From Ptychodera flava (taxonomy: Eukaryota; Hemichordata; Enteropneusta; Ptychoderidae): 64,000 bases of DNA. The translations under genes were made by a program, and so were the position numbers. Shown piece after piece: positions 1-14,385 of this stretch (position 1 is the first letter of the stretch; each line of letters begins with the position of its first letter). The notes beneath the pieces were generated by a model, which had not been told where the DNA came from, did no database searches, and saw only the letters and a program-made list of their open reading frames with translations. The stretch covers positions 34,623,388-34,687,387 of the forward strand of contig NC_091928.1 in the NCBI RefSeq assembly GCF_041260155.1. The letters are read 5' to 3'.

Positions 1-1159
1 CACAACCCTTGAAGGTTTCGCGTCGGCAACAGGAAACAATTATATGCTTTTAGCACCGTAGGGTTCCACGTGGCAAGCCGACAAATAGTCTTATCATGAT
101 AATGTTTGCCTTTTTAAGTGCTTACATTCAGCTTACATTGACGCAGACAACGATGGTACTGTAATTTTGAAGGGCATTGTCCAATATCGCGAGATTATGC
201 GTGATACCACGAGAGCGTCAACGTGAAACCTATAGCATTGGGCTGCATGCATGAAAACACTACGCTGCCTGTTCATTTTCAAGCACTGCTGGCTCGACCA
301 AGTTCCGCAAACACAGCGTGCGTACACGGAGTCTTAAACCAAACGGTCACGATTCAAGAGGTATTATTTGCTACGATCGCCAGAAGGTGAGTCCGACAAA
401 AACCTAATTGTTCGCAGACATACAGCTTTTTTTACAGCTGTACTGATCTTCTACGCATGTATAATGGATACCATTGAATCACAGCTTAGATATGGTTCTG
501 TTATAAATGTCTTGCTACGTCACTAACGTCATATCGAACTGTTAGACTGTAACTATGGAGGCACATTTTATAGAAGGGAAGATATTGACTGTATTAAAAT
601 GAAAAGTCGTCGATTTTCGCGTTTATCACAGAACCCTTAAAACATTACGACTTTAAAGTTCTGATCCCCCGATGAAGTGACGTAGGAGGTAAAAGCGGCG
701 GACCGCTGTAATCGTGTTTTTATGCGCATCAACGGTAGGCAAAATCCCCAAACCTCTTTGTAAGTGTAGAATTTTCATTCAGCAGTGCTGTTCGTCTACG
801 ATTTTCCCGCCTCTTCCGCGGGTCCTTGATCCGAGGGAGATAACGTATCGGCGTTCTGTATTTTTTGACGAGTAACTTCCGCATTTCCGTGAGTACTACA
901 GCAACCAGTCAACAACAGGTTGACATGAAAGGAGACTCGAAGGAGGGTCGGCGGAAGGACATCGTCCGTTCGTTCGCCTTCGGGGAGATTTTCAAGTGCA
1001 CGCGCCGGTCAGTCAGATCAGATAGACAACTTGAAAACGAAGCTTTCCCACACCTCCAATCAATTGCACATTTTTGGCTTCTCCAAACGCAATTTGCTCA
1101 GGCAAGGGGTTTAGGAAGGGATCTTCCTACTTGGCGCAGGAATCAAACGAAAGTGAAGG
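1..1159. other. Intergenic, nothing recognised
   Basis: No conserved protein motif, RNA gene or repeat structure could be recognised here. Open frames are short and look random. Confidence 0.5.
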
Positions 1160-1327
1160 CACAGTCACCTGTGGTCTATTCCGCTCTGCGTCTGTGCGCC
1201 CCATAGACGTGTGTACATATGCCTGAGAAGAAGAGGCATATGTATACACGTCTACGGGGCGCATAGACGCAGAGCGGAATAGACCACAGCCACCGTGTGT
1301 GAAGGGACGGTGCCACAGGTGACTGTG
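1160..1327. repeat. Hairpin (MITE-like) element, CACAGTCACCTG ends
   Basis: A near-perfect inverted repeat: left arm 1169-1224, 9-base loop 1225-1233, right arm 1234-1289. An outer perfect 12-base inverted pair, CACAGTCACCTG (1160-1171) and its complement (1316-1327), encloses it. The right side carries an extra segment (about 1290-1315) with its own small CACCGT/ACGGTG inverted pair. A relative lies at 7628-7743 with the same CTCTGCG...GCGCCC...TAGACG core. It has the look of a non-autonomous DNA element; no transposase is present. Confidence 0.75.
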
Positions 1328-1333
1328 GTGAAG

Positions 1334-4014
<2,681 letters not shown>

Positions 4015-4350
4015 GTTCGCGCCTTGAAATTGAACGACTTTGATTTTTGCACAAACTTTCCATAAGGAAACTTTAACAAATAATTCCCTTTCAAAACTCA
4101 AGAATAAAAATCAGCGATCACAGTGTAAAATTTTAAACTAGAGAGACAAATTATCCATTCTTTGCCGACACTTGAAATTCAAAAATGGCCGCCATCCAGG
4201 TGTAAAATTAAATTTTCGATTTCAGCTATAAAAGAAGCCGATAAAAGGTTTAGTTAATGTGCGAGCTTCAAAATGAACCCAGCAAGTGGTAGATCAAAGA
4301 AGTGTTGTAAAAATATGAGAGTACTACTTTCTGTCCCCGAGGCGCATTTA
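4015..4350 (+). repeat. GGCCGCCAT-core dispersed repeat, copy 1
   Basis: First of about nine copies in the window. Shared landmarks in order: TTGAAATTCAAAATGGCCGCCAT (here with an extra A) near the middle, a CAAGTGGTAGATCA stretch towards the right, and a right end reading GAGAGT...TCTGTCCCCGAGGCGCAT. The left part shares GAATAAAAATCAG. Boundaries are approximate. Confidence 0.7.
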
Positions 4351-7199
4351 TAATACTAGTAATATGGACTTGTGGGCTCGTCCAACTGCGAGACTCTGCG
4401 CAAACCCAGAGTGGGTCGGAGGCACGGAAAAGCTACGTATAGGGTCTAGGCTAAGTGCGAACAAGCAAAAAAATGTCATAAAGCTTACTCATACATTTAA
4501 GCGAGGTCGTCCATGCTTTCTGCGGGAACAGTCAGACACGGTCGGTTGATGTATTTTTCCAGGGATATTTCTCCCTGTCAGATTTTGAATTTTTGTCATT
4601 TTGAATGATAAGTGGTAGTAATATGATATTCGTTCCTGTTCAGTGTTTTAGTAAAAAAAAGTGTTTGATGACACTGCCATTATTTTGATATTGTTTTCCC
4701 TAACCCATGGTTGAAATACGACTAATCATAGACCCTGGAGCCAGGGTCTATGGACTAATAAGCAATGTGTTATGTGACATTTGCAGCGTTGTTAACGTTG
4801 TTGACAAATAATTTCCAGTCCGGACTGAAATTCAGATATCAAAGACAAAAGGGGTGGACATCACCAAAATAGAGGAAGTTGTCAAGTTAAATACTTAGTA
4901 TTTCTTTTAGGAGTAGACAAATTATCCTAATTTTATAAACAGTATAAAAGTAACCCTAAAGGAGATTTAATCAGCCATGAAGAGTGCCACATCGTCGCAA
5001 TGGGTATTCACACATTCAGTTTACTGACATGTCTGTGAGCCAGGGTGACGTAAACAACCTCTCCTTTACAATGAATGCCCTTATCGATTCACACTGACAC
5101 ACACACAAAGACAAACAAAACAAACAAGTATGCGAATTAAAGAACGATAACATATGAACAGCTACAGCGTTTCCATGGTTCTTTAGATCATTATGCGAAT
5201 GGGGAACGACTTCGAATTCTGTCATCGTTTTGAAATAAATTTCAACTTCCTTCGACAAACTGCTTCAGTTTCTTTGATATATTGTGCACGTACCCCGTGG
5301 GATACGAAATAAAACAAACGCTATAGAAACAAACTTGACGTCCTGACAAATTTATAGAAATCAAATACTTTCATACCAAACGCCGATCCTTCCAAACATT
5401 ATTGATCAAACACATAGTATTATATTGTGACGTCCATTCAAAAATTGAAACAGCGTTATCAACGACGTTAACACTGGTACATTATACAATTCTGTTGCTA
5501 CAACAAATAAAGGAATGCACTGAATGTTGGGTATTTGTGAAACACAGGCGATCAAGCCATGGGAGTGGCGGGTTCAGTCCTTTTTGAATGTAGCATCAAT
5601 CTCCGTAAAATGGTAAGATTAAACCACGTCGCTAGTAGACAAAAACATCGAGAAATCACGTGGATTCACTTAGAAACACGGTCCCTCCGTAGATGGGGGG
5701 GGGGGGGAATTACATTGCATAGTTGAATTTCTATTCTATGATCATTAAATGTCTAACGTTCATAGTTCCTTTATTGCATTTTATTTCACATTTATTATCA
5801 ATATGTGTTGTCGTGGACATATAAGACAGCAAAATTACCGAACAGAAACTGACTTTATACGTCATAGAACTTGCTTTTCCTCATGGACTGTGTGGTAGTC
5901 GACTCGAAAATCGATAATAGACGATAATAGTAATCTATATCAGTCTTATCAGCGCTTTAGTAAGCCTATCCTCCGACCGATAACGCAATGTCAATAAGAT
6001 TCATCATGTTGTGTGTCGATATACATACAATTCTGCTCTATCAGGTGAAACTCCTCGTCCGAACCTGCGCATTTTCTGACCGTGTCAACCCTATACGGCC
6101 TTTACAACAGGTCCGCAAATCCTATTGCAAACAAAGCGGGGCAATTCAGGCTGGCGGGGGGCAGTTTGGGTCTCGTTTCAATAGTGTGAGGGTGGAGTCG
6201 TTATCCGGTCGATATCAGATCGTGACAGCGGATTGTGCAGTATAATTCCACACTTGCTCTATCAAATCCGGCTTGAATTGGTATTGGATGATGGGAGCCA
6301 AGGAGGGGAAATCCCTCGCCGTATTACTTCCTTGTCATTTTGTTTGTAAAATTCACCCCCTTTCGATGTGCTGTGGATTCATTACGGATACCCGCGGAAT
6401 GATACAAACGTTGCCATGGGTGCGGAAACAGCGTATTATATAGCGTCAATAGCTGGTTCTTTTAATGTATTTTCTATCACAGTTTTTTCTGGTTTTGAAA
6501 TGTAAATTATTTTTCTACTCTACGAATAATGTCAAAATAATTCAGAGTGTACTTGTCTGCCTGTATAATTGTCCATAATTGTCAAGTGTAATCTGATGGG
6601 AGAGCGTCACTTTAACGAGATGTTGTTTGTTGTAGATAAACACATCGTGGGTTCAATGCATACAACTTAGTGTACTCCAGAAATGAACTGTGATAATTGT
6701 TGACAACTGGATATTAGTCCGGACTAAAATTCAGGTGTTAATACTAGTGCCGTAACATATTCTGCCAAGTCTGACAAAAATATCGGAGGTGAAAGCTGTA
6801 TATCCGTCCAAAGAATTGGTTGGTGGATAACGTGATCAATAGACGACGGACCTTCCAGATAATCCTACTTCGTATCAATCATTCGCCAAATATATTTGTT
6901 TGTTTTCTCTGAACACGACCAGCTTAGATGTCAAAGTATGCAGACACTGGGTGTACATTTTGTTTCAGGATTTATCATGATTCTAGAGGTTTAGAAGTGC
7001 CAGTTCGCATTACTGTGTCACCCTGTCATAGGTGCAATGTCATAGGTCAAATCACAAATGAGAACGTTAAATTTCATCTTGGTCTGATTTGAAGGTCTTT
7101 CTTTCAGGCTGAGCTGCAATAAACTTTCACCCTTGAAAAATCCCGAAATTCGAGTGTTTCCATATTTTTAGTGTCAGAGACCATGGCGGTTTTGATTAA
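4351..7199. other. Intergenic with small palindromes
   Basis: No gene recognised. Contains a short palindrome, CATAGACCCTGG and complement around 4729-4755, and two occurrences of AGTCCGGACT followed by AAATTCAG (about 4818 and 6717), each preceded by TTGTTGACAA. A poly-G run lies near 5694-5707. Confidence 0.45.
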
Positions 7200-7575
7200 T
7201 GTCACTATATTCTCTGAGAAGTTGCAAGCGTGAGATACAACGCACCTCGGGGACAGATATTCGGACTCTCAAACTTTTGGAATGTTTTTCTGATCTACCA
7301 CTTGCGGGGGTTCATTTTAAAGCTCTTGCCGTAAGAAAACTTTTCATCGGTTTAGTTTTCGAAAATTTTATTTTTTCTCCTTAGAGGTAACAACAGGTAT
7401 GGCGGCCATTTTGAATTTCAAATACCAGTAAAGCTTGGGTTATTTGTTTCTCCGAGTCCAGTACACAAATTTGCACGGTGACCCCCGATTTTTGTTCTCG
7501 ATTTACTAAGAGAACGGCTGAAAGTTTCAATGGAAAGTTTGAACAAAAGTTTAAGTCTTTCACTTTCGAGGTGCA
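7200..7575 (-). repeat. GGCCGCCAT-core dispersed repeat, copy 2
   Basis: Reverse-oriented copy. On the plus strand it reads CACCTCGGGGACAGATATTCGGACTCTC, then TGATCTACCACTTG, then ATGGCGGCCATTTTGAA at about 7398, then TTTAAGTCTTTCACTTTCGAGG at the far end. This copy shows both ends best and suggests imperfect terminal inverted repeats around GCGCCTCG. Confidence 0.72.
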
Positions 7576-7627
7576 AACTACCCTAAATAAATATCAAATA
7601 TTACTCTATACATGATGAGGTTGTAGA

Positions 7628-7743
7628 ACAGTCGCCTATTTTCTAAAATTCTGCTCTGAGCGTACGCGCCCAATAGACGCGTGTATATACGCTCGTCTAG
7701 GGGCGCGTAAGCGCAGAGCGGAATGTTAGAAAACTGGCGACTG
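7628..7743. repeat. Hairpin (MITE-like) element, relative of the one at 1160
   Basis: Terminal inverted pair ACAGTCGCC/GGCGACTGT enclosing an imperfect palindrome with CTCTGAGCG, GCGCCC and TAGACG blocks mirrored on the other side. Same core words as the 1160-1327 element, more diverged. Confidence 0.7.
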
Positions 7744-8111
7744 TGGCTGTAGCGAGACTAACCCCGCGCCGGCTGCCAATGGATATATTTCGTCACGTGA
7801 CGAAAAGTTCACGCAGAGCTCAACTAGATTAAGTCTATATGAACAAAACAAATCGATTCGTGGATCTGATTCAAACAATTTCAACATTGGAAAGGTGAAA
7901 TTATTTAGAAAGAATTTGAAGTCTTCTATTACATGTATTTGTAATGCAGTCACATACGCATATTACTTTAAGGCTTATAGGCCGATTGTACATCCTGCCA
8001 CAGACAAATAGTATAGACTTTCTATGTTTGTCTGTTATCCTGCCGAAATATTACTAGTTTTGTACCTAGTATAAGGGTTAAAAACAACTACTCCCATGTG
8101 CCAAGCCATCT

Positions 8112-8119
<8 letters not shown>
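7744..8119. other. Intergenic, nothing recognised
   Basis: No supported feature; ends in a short poly-C run next to the CT repeat. Confidence 0.4.

Positions 8120-8181
<62 letters not shown>
8120..8181. repeat. (CT)n microsatellite
   Basis: Dinucleotide run of about 62 bases with one interruption near 8144. The Arg/Glu-rich minus-strand frames over it are artefacts. Confidence 0.95.
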
Positions 8182-8184
<3 letters not shown>

Positions 8185-8832
8185 TGGCCCTTGACCAGTA
8201 TATCAGAGTTGTAGTAGTAAATGTCCTCCTCCACCGCCGAAAACACGTCACCATGAACAAGCATACCAGCTGAGACAATAACCAATTAGCGTCATCATTT
8301 GACGTTATTCACCCTGTGACGTAAGTACAACACTTGAAAGGTCTTTCTCCCCAGCGGACATTACTTCATTGAGGACATAGCAACCGTTGCCACAGACGCC
8401 AGTGGTACAGCTCAACACATCCGGGACTTTTACGAAACTGTGTCACTGGTACAGTGGCGCAGACGATATCGAGTCACGATAACATTCAATAATTTACGCC
8501 TATCTTTATTACCTTGAATAATTTATGGTTGAGAAAAACCGAGTACTTTGGTGTCTGGAACCGACAGTTTGTGATTTGAAACGTAATATTCCCAGCAAAA
8601 TGCAGCAACCTCCGTCAGATGAAATACTTCAGATTACTCGTTGACAATATGCAATATTTTTGAAACTATATTGACGACATACAATATCTATTTGGTTAGA
8701 AAATTCGTGACTGATATAAATGGAATACTTGCGTAAATGACTCCTACGCGTTCTTTATTAAAATAACCGGACGCCCAAAAACCCGGACTGGGCTTTGCTT
8801 GTTTGCATTCCATGTCTAGATTATGAATAAAC
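8182..8832. other. Intergenic, nothing recognised
   Basis: No supported feature. Confidence 0.4.
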
Positions 8833-8835
8833 TAA

Positions 8836-9012
8836 GGGACTGGTCAGTTTCTTCGGCCTGGGGGGGGGGCCGGTGGATTATTTTTTGCAGACGTCAAAAA
8901 GTGGCTGACCCCCCCTATTCCAAATTTTGAAAACAGGGTGACCCCCCCTATTCCAAATTTCTAAAACAGGGTGACCCCCCCGGGCGCGACAAAGGTAAAA
9001 CAAAAGATGGAC

Positions 9013-9094
<82 letters not shown>

Positions 9095-10260
9095 ACATTT
9101 TACATATATTTATATTTTAAATAGTCATTCTATGTTTTAGTGAAATTGTTGACATGTCAGTTGTAAGATAGGAATTTCAAAGTGTCAATCTTAAAGTTTA
9201 AATACAGTACATTTTGAATGAGCTGTATTTTGAATGAGCTGTGAATGTATTTCACACTTTCTCTGCTTAACCAGATGTCCTGAACTGTTGTACAGAAATG
9301 GATGTCAATCATTAATATCAAAGAGGAAAAAGCAGTGAATCAAAAACTTTGATGGGTGTTAAGACTTGCCAACCATCCAATTAAATCTACTGAGGAGCCA
9401 TAGAGAGCTTTTTTAGCCAAATCTGATGTGTACAGTGTCTGAGAGGACCTTTTCTTGTGTAACATTGAAACCATAAAAGCACAGCTAATAATGACAAAAA
9501 CTGCCTTTTTTAACTGTTATTTTGTTCATAAAAAAGCATCTTTCTACAGAAAACCTATGAAACAAAGGAAAATAATTGCATCAATGAGAAGGAAAGATAT
9601 CTTGTCATTTTTCTATCTCTAAAATAAGTCACTGTATCAAATATATATTGTGAAATATTTGTGCATGTTGCTTTCTCATACTGAATTCTCACAGAGAGAA
9701 CAGAAAAGTATCAGGAATTTGTCATCCTTTTCATATGAAATGCAGATTTCATAATGGTACACTTTCACTTAGCAAACATCAAGATATCTCTGAAAGTATG
9801 GCGCCCGAAGGGCGCGCCAAAAAATATGAAACATCCTGATATCTCTGATATATATGCCTTGTATATTAAAGTCATGCACCTGAAGGGCATGCTGAAAGAT
9901 GTATGATATATTAAAGTAATGAGCTTGAAGAGCAGGCTGAAAAATATTGAACATACAGATATCTCTGATGTATGTATGCTTGATATGTTAAAGTTGGGCG
10001 TGCTAAAAAATATGACTGATTATTAAAGTTACGCGCCCGAAGGGCGCGCCGAAAAATACAACTGAATGATGAATTTTGTGGCTGACACTAGCATTTTAGG
10101 CAATGATGAGCCTGTGTCAAAATTCAAAAACACACTGACCCCCCCTATTGGGCATTTCAAAAACATGGTGACCCCCCCTATCACCAAAGTCAAAAACAGG
10201 GTGACCCCCCCCATGAATCCACCGGCCCCCCCCCCCAGGCTGAAGAAACTGACCAGTCCC
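8836..10260. mobile_element. TAA-flanked non-autonomous DNA transposon 1 (PIF/Harbinger-like ends)
   Basis: The element is flanked by TAA (8833-8835 and 10261-10263). Its termini are inverted copies of GGGACTGGTCAGTTTCTTC, continuing through a G-tract and CCGGTGGATT for about 48 bases with very few differences. Just inside each end lie about three direct repeats with the motif GGTGACCCCCCCTATT...AAAACA. A (TA)n run sits at 9019-9091, and short repeats with GCGCCCGAAGGGCGCGCC occur at 9799-10050. No transposase frame is present. A 3-base TWA target duplication is typical of PIF/Harbinger elements, so that assignment is inference from the flanks. Confidence 0.85.
9019..9091. repeat. (TA)n microsatellite inside transposon 1
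   Basis: Pure alternating TA over about 73 bases. Confidence 0.97.
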
Positions 10261-10263
10261 TAA

Positions 10264-10679
10264 AGCTGGATAAAATTGGGGAGGTTTACCTACAGATTCA
10301 TCCAAGTGGAAGTTGATAATTTGTAACCAATCTTAGTGACAGATATGCCCTAGGTCCAAACTTGTACTCTTTGATATTAAATCCATGTCGTCTGCACACC
10401 TGCCCGGTGGTCGGCGCCCGCCTTCAGTTCTACTGATGTGCACCTGGCTCGGAAGGTTAAAACTGATTGGTCGTTTGTCACTATTCACAGCAACTTAATT
10501 GCGTATAATTCAATGATAACGGTAATATTCAGCCAACAAATTGGATAACAGCTTCCAAGACGCCGCGCCTTTGCCGAGAACACGCGTGAATTTTTACTGC
10601 GAAGAACTGCAGCTGAAAACGGGAACTTAGTAAAGATTACGTGCGATGTAAGCTTAAGGCACATACTGGGCTTGACGTC
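10264..10679. other. Intergenic, nothing recognised
   Basis: No supported feature. Confidence 0.4.
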
Positions 10680-11010
10680 GAAAAACTGAAATTGTTGCTC
10701 AATCTTGCCGTTAGGAAACTTTAAACCAATCCCTTTCGAAACTACGAATAAAACTCAGGGATGGTAATGCAAAATTTGGGATTAGAGAAACAAGTTACCT
10801 AATATTTACCGACTTTTGAAATTCAAAATGGCCGCCATCCCTGCGTTAATTCTACATTAATTAAATTTCCGATTTTCACAAAAATAAGCCAGTCACAACT
10901 TTACTCAATAAGCTTTAAAGTGACCCCCCGCTACAAGTGGTAGACCAAAATAATTTGTTAAAAGTTTGAGAGTCGGAATATCGTTGCCCGAGAAGCAGTC
11001 TAATGTCGTC
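10680..11010 (+). repeat. GGCCGCCAT-core dispersed repeat, copy 3
   Basis: Forward copy with GAAATTCAAAATGGCCGCCAT at about 10817, CAAGTGGTAGA near 10936 and GAGAGTCGGAATATC at the right end. Confidence 0.72.
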
Positions 11011-11529
11011 GAAAGAAAAACATACCCGCCGTATCGGGTCGCTATGATGAAACTAACCTGAGTCATGACATGAGGAAAGCTACCTAAGAACAACTAAACA
11101 GATAAAATGAAAGTTGCGTCAAATATTTTGCTGAGGTTCCAGTCAACTTTACATAAATTTTAGGTTCATGAAATTGATGGATGTCGACGTTGGAGTTCAA
11201 AATATTTCGTCGGCAACTTCAAAGATAAACGTCATGTTTTTTTTCCGTACAGCAACCCACACACATAGAGAAGTGGCGTGTATATTAACCATTCTACCTT
11301 TTCAAAGAATTTTTTTAATGAGTCAGAACTTTTCTCGTCGTTAATTAACAGTTCATAGGGAACACTGGAATAAAATGACAGTTGGTAACCGAGTTGCTGC
11401 CAAACTACTGGTACTACATTGGACATCTGACGTCACGAACTGCGTGGGCGGCAAATTCGTATTTTAGTCGCACGGTCAATAGCTTGCAATGGCGATATTT
11501 CATCTACGGTTTAATGTAGTTAGCGTCCC
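11011..11529. other. Intergenic, nothing recognised
   Basis: No supported feature. Confidence 0.4.
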
Positions 11530-11815
11530 GTAAGTGAAAGACTCAAACTTATCCCCAAACTTTCCCCCAAGTAAACTTTCAGCCATGATTCTCTTTCAAA
11601 ATAGAGGACAAAAATCAGGGGAAACCTTGCAAATTTTGATACCAGAGATACAAACTGTCGACGCCCCGTTAATTCTAAGGGAAAATTAAATTTTCGATTT
11701 ACGGTCGAAAGTTTCCTTACTCAAAGTTCTTCAAAATGACCCCTCACAAGTGATAGATCAGAAAGACATTGTAATAATTTGAGAGTCCGAATATCTTTCC
11801 TGTGTAAAACATTAC
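11530..11815 (+). repeat. GGCCGCCAT-family repeat, copy 4 (core deleted)
   Basis: Shares the left block (GTGAAAGACTCAAACTT...) and right block (CAAGTGATAGATCAGAAA..., GAGAGTCCGAATATC) of the family. The central stretch with the ATGGCCGCC core is missing, so this copy has an internal deletion. Confidence 0.65.
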
Positions 11816-12661
11816 TGAAATCTGTTTGTGGATATTTTGGACTACCGTTGTCAAGAAAGCGACTTTGGTATATAATTCATAATACAGGCCAAATGTCGGA
11901 CACTAAACGTACATTGGATCCAGATATTTCTGATGATTGAGTCCCAGTCAAATGCTCTCTCGCGTTCTGCATTGCATGCGTTAGGTGCATTCCAAGGTAT
12001 AAATCTTGTCAAAACGACTTCTCCCGGCCAATAGATACATAATCTATAGCCCCCGAGCATGACGGTTCCGTCTGAGATCCGGCTTTCTCTGTATGAAGTT
12101 ACAAAATAGTGAATCTTGTTGATCATAGATCACAGGCGGCACGCCGGGTCATCACGGTTCAGGAGTGAATAAATTCTCTTGAATTCATTTAGAAAGTTCT
12201 TGGTGATTTGAGCATCCAAGAAATTGATTGCTATTTCATCCTGGTCGTGAGGACATTGAACCATCACTTGGATTAATTCAACGGTGTTATCCCTCTCTGT
12301 ACCTAATAAAGTAGAGATATACGAGTCGTAGGTGTAAATGTGGTCGATTTGCGACCGTTAATAGCTAGGGAATGGCTTTGTAAATGTTTATATTTCTCGA
12401 CCTAGGTAACTATACACTCAATAAATTCGCTTTTGGTGCAGCCTACACATCATAAGCTAGAATGCGACGGAGCTGGGGCCCGGTGGTACGGCCATCATTT
12501 CTTAGATGTACTTTACAGTTTCCCTCCTTTTCGGTTTCGGTCATTCAGTGACCCAGAAAGGAGGTCACGCCGTGATCGAACACTGCAATTTATCGGCAAC
12601 AAAAGCAGAGTGAATACCACATGGCGCTTACAAATTACATGACTGAACCACGGAGCCGAGG
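11816..12661. other. Intergenic, nothing recognised
   Basis: No supported feature. Confidence 0.4.
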
Positions 12662-12664
12662 TAA

Positions 12665-14382
12665 GGGGGCGTTCAGTTATTACGGTCGGGGGGGGGTGGG
12701 CCTTCAAAATCGAGGGGTCACCTTAAATTTGAAAACAGCAAATGGGGAGGGGTGTCATGTTTTTTTTTTTCAAACAACACAGAGGAGGGGTCGCTGGATT
12801 TCCATAAGTATCCATCCCTTCAAAAAGCAGTTTAAGTGTTCAAAAATATTCTTGGCAATAAAAATGTTTCTCTGCATGACTTTATTGCCTGAAGCGATTT
12901 CACTGTAAATCTGAATAAAGGTATAATTATCTGTCACATGAACATCTTGCCTTGGCAACTCTATACAGGTTTGTCTTCTTGTAAATTTAGCTCGCTGAGG
13001 GCAATGAACAATTCCTATCAGCCTTTGGCTGAGGTAAGGCAATGATTAGGTGCAAGCTATGTGTAAAACTGAAACCTGGCTTACATTGAAAGGTTCGCCT
13101 TGTGCTGGTACATAGCACTACTGTTGATATCTGACCAATTTTCAGGAAAGATATGTACAAAACTTATCTTGATAAATAAACACAAAGGCTGTAATATAAA
13201 TGAAAAGTTTGAATGACTTTGTTTTTTATGTCAATTAGCAATAAGGAAGAAATACATAAATATACCTTTTTGTATTATAACTCTTAAAATAAATATAAAA
13301 TATCTGTATATTCTAGCACTTTTACCGTACCTCAATTTGCTTCTCCTTACCTATAGAGCCTGTGGGTACCTGTGCCTGTAAATTGGCTAGTTGACCCCTT
13401 CATGACCTTATATCTTGGCATTTTTTGGTGATATGACGAAATTCAGAATGCTGCATTTCCTTCTGAAAAAAATGCATCCATGTGAAAATGCACGATGTCC
13501 CATGGAAGTGAGGCCGGTTGGAATGTGGTTGAATGATACAGAGTTTTCAATCAACCTGGTAGACGTATATCAAGAGAAATACCAGAATATATGGTTCAAG
13601 AATGGATCATGGAAATGGCTATGTATGTTTTGGTTCGATGCCAGTTGAGAAGTACAAGATATGTACAGAGAACTGAACAAACACTAGACTTGCTCCAAGT
13701 CTGTGGGCATATAAATATCAAAACAAAACAGCAGACTGTCACTTTAGAAGTAGGTTGTCGCACATATCGCGGGGGTGAACACGATGGCCCACACCAGCCA
13801 CTAACTTCTGCCAAGAATAGCCACATGACTTGGAGCCAATCTAAACAAATGCTTAATTCATCACAATAACCAAAGGGGACAAAGGAGACAAAATCGAAGC
13901 AGTTACCTGTGATGACCCAGGAGAGAACCGAAAACGTGGAAACTCAGAGAACGATCATAAATTAATTCAAAACTGTTCAAAATACAGATAGTCACGGTGA
14001 CAGTGACGTATCAGACTCAGAGATTTTTGCGGAGAAAGAGAATGATATAATGTAATCTATTGGCAGAAGCACAAGTTATGAAGAATCTTTTGAACCGTAC
14101 GAGACACATTATACAGTGTGGATAAGTTCTGGCGAAAGAGCAGGATCTTGGAAGAATCTCTTTTACACATGATGTTGTCTCGTATCTATGCACCGATAAT
14201 GTCCCGTGTTATCATTCAAAATTCGAAATATTCTTACTCAAGCAATGGGGATGGTGAAATTTTTGTCATCTTTAAAAGGGGGTTACCAATAGGGGGGCAA
14301 TGGGTAGGGGTTCACTTATTTTGTCTGATGCACTGGAAGAGTTTGCCCACCCCCGGCCATAACTCTATAACTGAACGCTCCC
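12665..14382. mobile_element. TAA-flanked non-autonomous DNA transposon 2
   Basis: Termini are inverted copies of GGG(G/A)GCGTTCAGTTAT, followed by a G-tract and GTGGGC. Flanks are TAA (12662-12664) and TAG (14383-14385), read as a TAA target duplication with one mutated base. Subterminal GGGGTCA/GGGGTTCAC words resemble those of the other two TAA-flanked elements. Interior open frames around 13415-13869 (77 and 92 residues, different frames) were not recognised. They may be a decayed captured gene segment or chance. Confidence 0.75.
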
Positions 14383-14385
14383 TAG

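Noticed and set aside
5545-5585. tRNA-like 3' half (GTGGCGGGTTCAGTCC)
   Set aside because: No matching acceptor stem, D arm or A/B box arrangement could be found around it.
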